DNA of 64,000 nucleotides, taken from NCBI GenBank assembly GCA_965221505.1, contig CBDCSI010000001.1, positions 2,170,001 through 2,234,000 on the forward strand, in the 5' to 3' direction. This DNA is from CAZPXZ01 sp965221505. GTDB lineage: Bacteria > Pseudomonadota > Alphaproteobacteria > Rhodobacterales > CAZPXZ01. This document shows, in pieces, positions 24,494 through 33,028 of this stretch; positions within the stretch are counted from its first letter, which is position 1, and each line of letters begins with the position of its first letter. Made by a program: the position numbers and the translations under genes. A model generated the notes under the pieces. The model had not been told where the DNA came from. It worked only from the letters and a program-made list of their open reading frames with translations, and did no database searches.

Positions 24494-25551
24494 GTCGCGG
24501 GTCCGGTTCGTCGACTGTCAGGCCAATGCCGCCGGACTTCCGAGCGCCCCGAAAGACGTCGGTGCGCAAGCCGCAGCAGCTGTCCCCGCTTTTCGCGTCA
24601 CTCCGGCCAAATGTCAACGGCCTCGCTCCGCAGACAGGCGAATCCAGCTCCGGAAATCGGGACTGTGCGAATCAAGTTCCGACTATTTCACAACGACTTA
24701 TAGACAATTGCGGAGACGCGGTGGAAGCGCGGAATCGGACCTTTGGCGAATCGAGGGGAGTCCGATTTTTAACACAATTCCGGGATCTCCACGGGGTGAC
24801 GGCCTGCGCGTCCGGGCTGCCCGGGACCGCGGAGCGAATCGATTCGCGGTTGGACGGCGGAGCCGGAACCGATTCGGCTTCCTCTTCGCAGGCGCGTCGC
24901 GTTGCCCGGTTCCGGTCGTCGAGAGTTACTTGTCGCCGCGGGACCGACGCGGGCGCACGTCGACTGGCCGGTACGGATTCAGGGGCCGAGGTTTCGGCGA
25001 CGATCCCGGCACCGGCGAAATCGAATGCCCACTGCAGGTTGATAGAGAATTCCTCGGTGGTGCCGAAGAACCCCGGGAGCCGTGAGTCAGTTTCGGCGCT
25101 CAGCCCCGCATTGCCAAGCACAACAGCTCGACCCGCCTGCGCGCCGGCCGGTGACGCACAGCAAGCGCCGCCACGCTCACGCCGGGGTGGCGGGGTGGAA
25201 TCGCGAAAGTGTTCGGCAATGACACGGCCCGGGGTAACGAGAACCCTACAAGAGCGATATGGTCCTCGCCCTTCATGTGACAACCGCAACGGACGGAATT
25301 CCTGATCAGGACGCGGCCGGCCCCCCGGCTCTCATCGTCGAACCGAGCAGGCTGCCGATCATCGATCCAGATCCGTCTCCTTGCGGCCCGGTCAACTCGG
25401 GTGCGTTTCTCGGTGTCTCGTGGTGACCCTCCGGCAGCGGTCGCATAGGAGATCCTTATCCGCGCACAATACGGGCGTGATCGCGTGAATCGATTTCGAT
25501 CCGTCCCGGCCTCTTGGCGCGGACATAGCGGTAGCAGCCGCAGACGCCAGT
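24494..25551. other. Intergenic region, 1058 bp, no gene recognised
   Basis: Between rpn and the restriction enzyme gene both strands have only Ser/Arg/Pro-rich frames without motifs. No tRNA, CRISPR or transposase remnant was seen. The rpn promoter must lie at its left edge and the end of the type ISP transcript at its right. Such an empty stretch in a compact genome suggests decayed accessory DNA. Confidence 0.6.
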
Positions 25552-28500
25552 TTACTCCCCTACGTGATCGCTTCGATCCTCTGCGAATTGGCCGTAGCCG
25601 AGACCTCGAACATGCGGCTCCCGATGAAGCAGGCATCGCAGGCGGGCCAGTTCCCTGGGATCCCAGCACAGCGCTTCGGCGACCGCGTCGTCCCAAATGC
25701 GGCGTACGTCGCACTCCCCGTCGCGATACTGCGGAACGACGCAATCCCGCGTTCGCTCCCATGCGTCCGCGAGAACGCACCGAATCGATTCGTCGCGGAC
25801 GTCGGGCACCCGCAAGTTAGCCGCCTCAGCGGCGGCATAGACAGGAAACTCCAGCTTGCGTCCCGGATTGCGCATGATCTGCAGCCGGCCCAGCGTGGAG
25901 TTCAGAAACACCGCGAGGGCCTTTGCCTGTGCCTCCGTCGTGCCTGAAACCGGCATCCAACTGTTGCCCACGTATTTCGTGCCGTTGGCCGTCGCAGTTA
26001 GCCGCCCTGTCCGGGTATCCTGCCCTGCGGTGATCAACAGATAGCCTGCCTTTTCTCGCATGCGCTCCGTAGCCCTATAGGTACCGCCGTTCATGCGGCG
26101 CTCGCGCTCGCTCCGTTTCTTCGGAATCCAGTGCTCGTCCGGGGTGCTGCGGATGCGCGTTTGCCCGTCCGCGCCCTTCGACTTCAGGATCGGGATGCTC
26201 CCCGGTGTGCCCGCCGAAGTTGCTTCGAACTTGCTTCGAAGTTCCTGACCCGTCGCGAACGGCGTCATCCGGAGCGCCTTGAGTCGCGGCAGCGTCTCGT
26301 CGTCTGCCAATCGAGCAGCCGCTTCCGCCAACTCCGGTGAGCGCCATATCGTCGCGGACCAGTCGCCTGCCTCGATCCGATGCGTCGGCCATTCCGAAAC
26401 CTCGCCCCAGCCATGGGCCATGGTTCCACGGGGGCATTCGACGAGACATCGATGCAAGTCTGCAACTTCTGCTTCGTCTTTCGGCATTCGATCAAGATTG
26501 ATTATTCTCGTCGGCGGCCTTACGCCGTCATGGCGCACGGCGATCGTGACGCTCTCGTTGATCGACGTGTTCTGGCTCAGATTGATCTGGCCCGGAACGT
26601 GGCAAGTCAGGATGGTGTGGATGTAAAAGCGACGGGCGAGAACGATGCGCTCCTCCTGTCCCGAAGTATTGGTCCACGCAATAGTGGGATGAATCATCGC
26701 TAATGCGCCGTCCGATGTTCTCACGACCCGGTCGGCCAAGGCCACGAACAGGGGGGCCAGTGAATTTTTGTCGACGAAGCGCGCCATCTCCGGATCGCAA
26801 CCCACAACCCACTCTTGCAGCTTGTCGATCCAGTTCCGCATTGCCTCCTGATCGCTCTTCGGGAACTTCTGCGCCATCTTGGCCCGGTTCGTGAATGGCG
26901 GATTCATTACGACGATTCGGGCGTCTCGAGCCGCCGAGACTGCATTCTCCAGTTCCACGTCGTCCGCGTTCACGCGGACCGCACCGGACGCAATCTCGGG
27001 ATCGGCGTGCGGGAGTTCCCCGGGCCTCGGGACGATGGATTCCTGTCCAAGGAGCTCCAATGTTCCGGCCGCGACCCAGCCACTCGCTTCCCGCTGCGGG
27101 CCGTACGGCATGAGATGAAGGCCCATCTGGCTGTATCGGATTTCGCGGTTGCCGGCGGTAAGTTGCGAGGCGGCGAGCTGGAGCGATACGGAATTGATTT
27201 CCAGCCCCTTGATCGTTTCCTCTACAGCAATCTTCTGCAACTCGGCAAGTCGCCCCTCGTCCGCGCCACGCTCCTTGGCCCTGCGCTTCATATCGGTCAA
27301 CACGGCCGACAAAAGCGTTCCGCTTCCGCAGGCGAGATCTACGACCTTGTGCGCTCGCCACACAGCTTCGTCTCCCCAATCCGCTTCTCCGCAAGCATCC
27401 AGAGCGAGGCGGGCAGTGATCGACGCCGCTACCGGCCGGGTGAAATACGCGCCGTCGGAAGCCTGGTCGCCCATTACACGATTGAAGAGCGGTCCCGCAT
27501 GGTCGGCACCCATGTCCGCATAGGTCTCGGCGATTCGCTCTGCCTCTGCACAGATGTGACGCAACGCCCGCTCCAGGCCCGCGAGTTTCCCGGTATCTTC
27601 CACAGCCTCGATCACCTTGATCGCCGGCTGAAGAATGGGCAGGAAGTCTCGCTGCGAAATCCTGTTCCATTGCCGCTCAACCTGCCGGACGACCTGGGGC
27701 TGACTCTTTATCTCGTCCAGCCCCTTCACGCCGGACACCCACCTTCCGCTGGCAATGCGCTGGTGCAGCATGGCCGCGTTCATCATCAACAATGCGCCGA
27801 CTGTACAGCCGTCCGCACGCGAGTCCGTCTTCTTCGGGTCGAGATGATCGAGACCGAAATGCCGGTCGAGACGCTTGCCGAGCTCGTCATCGCGCAAGTG
27901 GCGAGCCGCCTCGCTCACGCTCGCTTCGAGAAGATTCAGATCTCGCGCCACCCTGTCATGGCGGAGACCCGATTTGGACAGGAGATTTGCCGTAATCCTC
28001 AGGCCGCCCTCAGCCAGACTGAGATCCAGCATCTGCCCGGCCCGGGCCTCGTTGACTTCCTCGGGAGTACGCTTCTTCCGCGGCTGGAGCGGCTGACCCT
28101 TGGTGCCATTGAGCATGGCACGCGCTTTCTTCTTGGATTCCGCGATATCGACCGGTCCTGGGGTTCCGTCCGCGCTCGCCGTTCCCCGTTCCGGACTGGC
28201 GACGCGCAATTCCACGTCGCCATCCGGGTTTGCGTGTCCAGTGACGATGGACGCGGGCGGTGGAAATGGGGGCAATTCCCCCCCCCCTTCACATTTTGGC
28301 AACTCGGAATTCGCACAAACATCGCTGCCAGTTTCAGTGCCTGTCGTCCCGTAAGGCTCGGCCCCAACGCCTTCCCGCGCGCCTCCCGCCAGGTCTTCCG
28401 CCGCGGTGCGAAGCGCTTCCACCGGACGGAACAGCTCCGGTATCTTGCCCGGATCCTGTAGCGCAGTCGTGACGTCGTCCTCCACGGAGCCGACCGTCCC

Positions 28501-30654
28501 ATAATGCGCGTGATAGGACACTCTCCCAACCGAGCCGATCGCCACGAGAGTCGACTCCGATTCCGCCGGTGCAGGAAGGTAAATCTTCAAGAGTTTCGAG
28601 AGTTGCTCCTCGATGCGGCTGTCATGGGCGCGAAGGGCCAGAAGGACCTGCCCGAGTTCCTGCCAGCCGTCCGTCGGTCCGCTGGTCTCCAGCCATTGCT
28701 CCGCATCGACCGAGGGAGGGATCAGGATTGGGCAAATGATGTAGCCCATCGACTTTCCCTCGGAGAGCCGCATCGCCCGACCGACGGCCTGGATCACGTC
28801 GATGGGGCTCTTCCGGGCTTCGAGAAAGGCCACGGCACTCAAGGAAGGCGCATCGGTTCCCTCCCCGAAAATCCCGACGTTGAGAATCCCGTGCGGACGC
28901 TCCTGGTTCGCCGCAGCTAGCCGCGACTTGGCGTTCTCGCGCGCCATCACGTTGCTAGACGCGTCGAGATGTTCGAGGGCATACCCAGCCGCCGCTTGAC
29001 CGGCGCGATTCGTGTCGAGCCAATCCTGCACCCACTTTCGCACCATGTCGGATTCCAGTTGCTTGGCCATCTCCTTCGACTTGGCTACGGTGTTCATGAA
29101 TCCGATGCAGGATCGGATCTCCGCACCATCTTCCGTCCGGGTGGCGCCCCCGAGAACGAGTGCCAGAGTGAGTCCGCGCAGGAAGTGGGTTGTCGTCAGA
29201 GCGTTTCGACCCGAACGACCCGAACCCGTCTTGGCCAACTGGTTTGCCGCCTCGTACGCCGCGGGATCGTTTACGCCGAGAGCGATAATCCGGTAGTCGG
29301 TCAACCAGCCGTTCCGGACGGCTTCCATGTAGCTCTTGCGGTACAGTTCGACGCCAAAGACCGTCTCGTCGTCCATGTCACGGACAACCCAGTCGTCGTT
29401 CCTCGTCCGTCGCCGTCTCGTATCGTAGACTCGGGGCGTCGCCGTCTGATAGACCCGGTAGCGAACCGGAAAGCGCTGATTGTCGTGGCAGACCGTGAAG
29501 TCCCGCAGTTGCGCCTCGATCTTCCGAATTCGACGCAGGCCAGCCGTGCGATGGGCTTCGTCTGCAATCAGGACTTCCGCCGTGATACCGCTCTTGCAAA
29601 GGGCCTCGCCGATCCTGTGGCTGCTTTGGTAGGTTCCGAATATTACGCCGATCCGGTCGCGATTCCCGGTACCTTCGCGCATCCATTCGGCGATCCGATC
29701 CGCGTCTGTTGTCACCAGACCCTTCACCTCGCTTGCGCTGACGCGACTCAAGTCCGCCGTCGGATCGTCCTCGCGCAGTCCCTCGGATTTCGCCTTTCTG
29801 TCGAAGCCCGCCGTCTGGTCGGAACACACCGCCAAAGTACGTAACCCTGTCTCTGTGCAGGCCAAGAACTCGCGCCGAATCTGCGCAACCAGCGCGATGG
29901 AAGGACAGAGCACGATGGCCAGTTGGCCAGGTTCCGACAATTTCTCGACAATTCTCAGCGCGATCCGGGTCTTTCCGGTTCCGCAAGGCAAGACGATCTT
30001 TCCGCGTGCCTCGCCTCTGGGCAGTCCTCCGCTGTCTGAGCCTTCATGAGCTCGAAGGACCTCGAGACTTTTCCGTACGGCCTCGGCCTGCATGCAGCTT
30101 CGGGTTTGCCGGGCGTCCGGGTCGTCCGGCATCTCGCAGTGTCGGCACTCCTGCTCTCCGCTCGGCACAGACTGCTGATGCTTTCGAAGGTCGCTCTCGA
30201 AATTGACCAGCTTGATCGGATTCTCCACGGGCACGGACGCCATGGCGTTCGAACTGAGCGGGTTGTTTCCGTTGGTGACGAGCCAGCGCTCCGACCACAG
30301 TTTCCCGGACGAGGCGGAGGCAAAGCTGTCTACCTCTTTCTTGGTGATTTGGCTTCCGCTGCCCGTATCGTCCAGTTTCCGGGCTTTGCACTGAATTGCG
30401 ATGCGGGCTCCGTCGCCGGCTCGAATCGCGACCACGTCGATCCCGATATCTTGCCGCGAGTAGTCGTGATTGGCTCGGCCCGGCCAGTCTTGCCAGAGCC
30501 AGCATTCCTTCACGTCCCACTCTGCGATGTGAGGGGCCGCGCGTTCGACAGCCGTCTCGAGCCAGGTTCCGTCCGTTTCAGTCCGGCTCTCCGCCTCTAC
30601 TGTTTCGAGCGCTTCGGCAACCGATGACCTCGGCGCCTGACTCGTCGTCGCCAT
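25552..30654 (-). CDS. Single-chain restriction-modification enzyme, type ISP (Mrr nuclease-SF2 helicase-N6-adenine methyltransferase)
   Basis: 1700 residues carrying nuclease, translocase and methyltransferase in one chain, as in LlaGI/LlaBIII. The N-terminal Mrr-like PD-(D/E)xK domain has Asp73 (GIDVVAI) and Gln88-x-Lys90 (IAIQCKARK). The superfamily 2 helicase shows Walker A PCGTGKT (223-229), DEAH 365-368, TATP 404-407 and motif VI QAVGRAMR (622-629). A linker with a G10 tract follows (codons 790-792). The gamma-class adenine methyltransferase has YFTRP (1070-1074), DLACGSG (1106-1112) and NPPF (1251-1254), and a C-terminal target-recognition domain starts at about 1480. The start at 30654 follows GGGAGAAGG. 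The gene stands alone, so specificity, methylation and cleavage all depend on this protein. Confidence 0.92.
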   Translation of the reverse strand: MATTSQAPRSSVAEALETVEAESRTETDGTWLETAVERAAPHIAEWDVKECWLWQDWPGRANHDYSRQDIGIDVVAIRAGDGARIAIQCKARKLDDTGSGSQITKKEVDSFASASSGKLWSERWLVTNGNNPLSSNAMASVPVENPIKLVNFESDLRKHQQSVPSGEQECRHCEMPDDPDARQTRSCMQAEAVRKSLEVLRAHEGSDSGGLPRGEARGKIVLPCGTGKTRIALRIVEKLSEPGQLAIVLCPSIALVAQIRREFLACTETGLRTLAVCSDQTAGFDRKAKSEGLREDDPTADLSRVSASEVKGLVTTDADRIAEWMREGTGNRDRIGVIFGTYQSSHRIGEALCKSGITAEVLIADEAHRTAGLRRIRKIEAQLRDFTVCHDNQRFPVRYRVYQTATPRVYDTRRRRTRNDDWVVRDMDDETVFGVELYRKSYMEAVRNGWLTDYRIIALGVNDPAAYEAANQLAKTGSGRSGRNALTTTHFLRGLTLALVLGGATRTEDGAEIRSCIGFMNTVAKSKEMAKQLESDMVRKWVQDWLDTNRAGQAAAGYALEHLDASSNVMARENAKSRLAAANQERPHGILNVGIFGEGTDAPSLSAVAFLEARKSPIDVIQAVGRAMRLSEGKSMGYIICPILIPPSVDAEQWLETSGPTDGWQELGQVLLALRAHDSRIEEQLSKLLKIYLPAPAESESTLVAIGSVGRVSYHAHYGTVGSVEDDVTTALQDPGKIPELFRPVEALRTAAEDLAGGAREGVGAEPYGTTGTETGSDVCANSELPKCEGGGELPPFPPPASIVTGHANPDGDVELRVASPERGTASADGTPGPVDIAESKKKARAMLNGTKGQPLQPRKKRTPEEVNEARAGQMLDLSLAEGGLRITANLLSKSGLRHDRVARDLNLLEASVSEAARHLRDDELGKRLDRHFGLDHLDPKKTDSRADGCTVGALLMMNAAMLHQRIASGRWVSGVKGLDEIKSQPQVVRQVERQWNRISQRDFLPILQPAIKVIEAVEDTGKLAGLERALRHICAEAERIAETYADMGADHAGPLFNRVMGDQASDGAYFTRPVAASITARLALDACGEADWGDEAVWRAHKVVDLACGSGTLLSAVLTDMKRRAKERGADEGRLAELQKIAVEETIKGLEINSVSLQLAASQLTAGNREIRYSQMGLHLMPYGPQREASGWVAAGTLELLGQESIVPRPGELPHADPEIASGAVRVNADDVELENAVSAARDARIVVMNPPFTNRAKMAQKFPKSDQEAMRNWIDKLQEWVVGCDPEMARFVDKNSLAPLFVALADRVVRTSDGALAMIHPTIAWTNTSGQEERIVLARRFYIHTILTCHVPGQINLSQNTSINESVTIAVRHDGVRPPTRIINLDRMPKDEAEVADLHRCLVECPRGTMAHGWGEVSEWPTHRIEAGDWSATIWRSPELAEAAARLADDETLPRLKALRMTPFATGQELRSKFEATSAGTPGSIPILKSKGADGQTRIRSTPDEHWIPKKRSERERRMNGGTYRATERMREKAGYLLITAGQDTRTGRLTATANGTKYVGNSWMPVSGTTEAQAKALAVFLNSTLGRLQIMRNPGRKLEFPVYAAAEAANLRVPDVRDESIRCVLADAWERTRDCVVPQYRDGECDVRRIWDDAVAEALCWDPRELARLRCLLHREPHVRGLGYGQFAEDRSDHVGE
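28278..28287 (-). repeat. Homopolymer tract of ten G (coding strand) inside the type ISP gene
   Basis: Ten consecutive C on the + strand give codons 790-792 GGG GGG GGG plus the G of the next GAA. It is the longest single-base run I noticed in the window. It lies in the linker between helicase and methyltransferase. Loss of one G keeps an alternative frame open only to 27999; gain of one closes within a similar distance. Slippage would therefore remove the methyltransferase and target-recognition parts and switch the system off. Confidence 0.75.
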
Positions 30655-30926
30655 GTCCTTCTCCCGTCCTCGTGCCCGCCCGGAACGCCTGCCACGCGAC
30701 ACTGCGGTCCCTTCGGTTCGAGACCCGCAAGACTCGTCCGTGCAGCGCCTCTACAAGCCAACAGCCGACAAACCTTATGCGTCCCAGCCGTCCGCGTCGA
30801 GTCGGCACAATCCTGTCGACCCACTTCCTCCCGACGAAGAATCCTCGTCGATCACCCGCTACCCACAGACCGGCTCCGCTCGTGCGACGGCCCCGAGCCG
30901 GCTCGCCGGCGCGGGAGTGACTCCAC

Positions 30927-32987
30927 TCAAACGCCGTCTCGCTGAATATCCTCCAGCCAGGCGCGGGCGAACACGCATCGACCGTTCTCGAACACGTCGA
31001 GACGGGCATGAACGCGAAAGTCGGCCTTGTCGCAGGTCAACTCCAGACGGGTGCGGATACGGACGTCGAGACCCTCGCGCCCGTAGCGGTCCTCACCCTT
31101 CAGGAGAAGCCTCGCCGAAAGCGGATCGTCGGGGTGAATCTCGAAGCGGCGGCGGATTACGTTGCCGCTGTGCCAGCCGCTCCGGTCCATCCGGGTAACC
31201 CCGCCGTCCTCCTCATGGACGAAGACGAGAGCGCCCGTTGCGTGATCCTCCTCGAACCGGGCCACGACCGGCGCGCCCGGGCGCAGGGCGGTGCGCGGGT
31301 CGAGCGGCGTCTTCTGCGGCCGAGGCAGCGGCGGAAGCTGCCCGTCCTCCTCCCGGTCCTCTCGAACGGGGAGCGACAATCGCGATACTCCGGTACGCAG
31401 GGTCAGCGTGACCGGCTCCGGCGACGGCCACGCGATCGGCCAGAGTCCCGTCGAGAGCGCCAGACGGATGCGGCTGCCCTTCGCGAACCGGTACGCGTTG
31501 CCGTTCAGCACTACGGAAACCTCGAACGGTTCTCCGGGAGTGAGGTGCGTCACCGTCTCGTGACTGTCGTCATGGGTGAGATTGCGCAATCCGAAGCTGA
31601 CACGATTCACGGCGCCGTCCGAGCGGACCTCCGAGAGCCGCAGGGCGATCTGAGCGACGGGGCGGTCGCTGGCGAGACGCAGGCGGACGATCGGCATCCC
31701 GAAGAACGCCAGGGGCTCCTCCAGCGGTTCGCTATCGAAGCAGAGCGACATGGCGTCGTCCGGCCGCTGGTCGGACGGGCTCTCCGGCGCCGCCATTCCG
31801 TTGTGGCCCCAGAACGGGTTGGCGCGCCCGACCGTGGCCGGGGAGCGAAACGAAACGCCGTTCCCGGACTCGGGCGCTTCCCCGAGGCCGCTCCGGTTCA
31901 GATACCACTGCCGGTAGCTCTCTTCCGGCGGCGGCCAGCCGTGCTCGGCGATCCAGTGTCCCGGCACCTCCCGAAGCACCGTCGCCGGCCGGTAGCTGTC
32001 GTGCATCCAGGCGCGAATCGTCGGCTCCCGGTCGATGCCGGTATCCCGGTCCTTGAGCCACCGGTCCCACCATCGGCAGCTCTCCTGCAGGAACCCCGCC
32101 GCCGGTGCCGGAAGCGCCTGGTGGGGATACTGGTGCCCCCAGGGGCCGATCCAGGCCCGCCTCGGCACGTCGAGCCCCTCCATCAGGCGCAGCGCGGGAT
32201 CCGTATACGGATCGAGCCAGCCGCCGACCGCAAATACGGGACAGGCGATGGCGGAGAAGTCCTCGCAGACCGAGCCGTGTTTCCAGAAGTCGTCCCGGCG
32301 CTGGTGCCGGAGCCACTCCAGCACCCAGGGCGGGCTGTTCTCCATTCGACGGAACCAGGCGTCCCGCCAGCCCTCCCCGAACAGGACCGGATCCGGCGGA
32401 CGGGCGTTGTGGCCGAACATGGTGAAACACCAATTCGGGTTTTCGAGAAGCTGGCACCCGCCCATGGTGTGAATGTCGGTGGCGTATCGGTCGTCGGTCG
32501 AACAGACGGTGACGATGGCCTTCAGCGCCGGAGGACGCCGCGCGGCGACCTGCAGGCAGTTGAAGCCGCCCCAGCTCTTCCCGAACATGCCCACCCGGCC
32601 GGTGCACCAGGGCTGCGCCGCCAGCCAGGCGATTACCTCCTCCGCATCGGCCAGTTCCCGTTCGAGATACTCCCCGAGCAGCACCCCGTCCGACTCGCCG
32701 CTGCCCCGGAGGTCGACCCGGAAGGACGCGTATCCCTGCCCGGCGAACCAGGGATGCATCGCCTCGTCCCGCGCCGACGTGCCGTCGCGCTTGCAATACG
32801 GAATGTATTCGAGGAGCGCCGGAACCGGGTTCTCCTCCGCATCTGCCGGCAGCCAGCACCGGTAGGCGAGCCGGGCTCCGTCTGCGAGCGGAATCCAGCC
32901 GTGTTCGATCTCGCGGACGGCTCTCGGAAGCGAGTCCGGATCGACGACGGAACCGTCGTCGTCGACCCCACGCTGCGCCGCAATCAT
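30927..32987 (-). CDS. CocE/NonD-family serine hydrolase, copy 2
   Basis: 686 residues, paralogous to the protein encoded at 20138. The nucleophile motif is FGKSWGGF with Ser138, the probable acid is Asp in VGGWLDPYTD, and the His is in GPWGHQYPHQ. The C-terminal jelly roll begins around RPDDAMSLCFDSEPL. The two copies share long matches such as CSTDDRYA, RPPDP, WLRHQRRD and WKHGSVCED. The start ATG at 32987 follows AGGAGGGA. The protein lies just downstream of a peptide-type ABC importer on the same strand (41 bp after its ATPase gene), so an imported peptide or amide could be its substrate. Confidence 0.9.
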   Translation of the reverse strand: MIAAQRGVDDDGSVVDPDSLPRAVREIEHGWIPLADGARLAYRCWLPADAEENPVPALLEYIPYCKRDGTSARDEAMHPWFAGQGYASFRVDLRGSGESDGVLLGEYLERELADAEEVIAWLAAQPWCTGRVGMFGKSWGGFNCLQVAARRPPALKAIVTVCSTDDRYATDIHTMGGCQLLENPNWCFTMFGHNARPPDPVLFGEGWRDAWFRRMENSPPWVLEWLRHQRRDDFWKHGSVCEDFSAIACPVFAVGGWLDPYTDPALRLMEGLDVPRRAWIGPWGHQYPHQALPAPAAGFLQESCRWWDRWLKDRDTGIDREPTIRAWMHDSYRPATVLREVPGHWIAEHGWPPPEESYRQWYLNRSGLGEAPESGNGVSFRSPATVGRANPFWGHNGMAAPESPSDQRPDDAMSLCFDSEPLEEPLAFFGMPIVRLRLASDRPVAQIALRLSEVRSDGAVNRVSFGLRNLTHDDSHETVTHLTPGEPFEVSVVLNGNAYRFAKGSRIRLALSTGLWPIAWPSPEPVTLTLRTGVSRLSLPVREDREEDGQLPPLPRPQKTPLDPRTALRPGAPVVARFEEDHATGALVFVHEEDGGVTRMDRSGWHSGNVIRRRFEIHPDDPLSARLLLKGEDRYGREGLDVRIRTRLELTCDKADFRVHARLDVFENGRCVFARAWLEDIQRDGV

Positions 32988-33028
32988 GGCATGCCTCCCT
33001 CCTGGCTTTCGCTCCCCGGCCGCACCGG

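Noticed and set aside
24526..25305. 259-codon plus-strand frame and a 205-codon minus-strand frame in the 1-kb gap
   Set aside because: Neither has a ribosome binding site, a recognisable domain or non-random composition.
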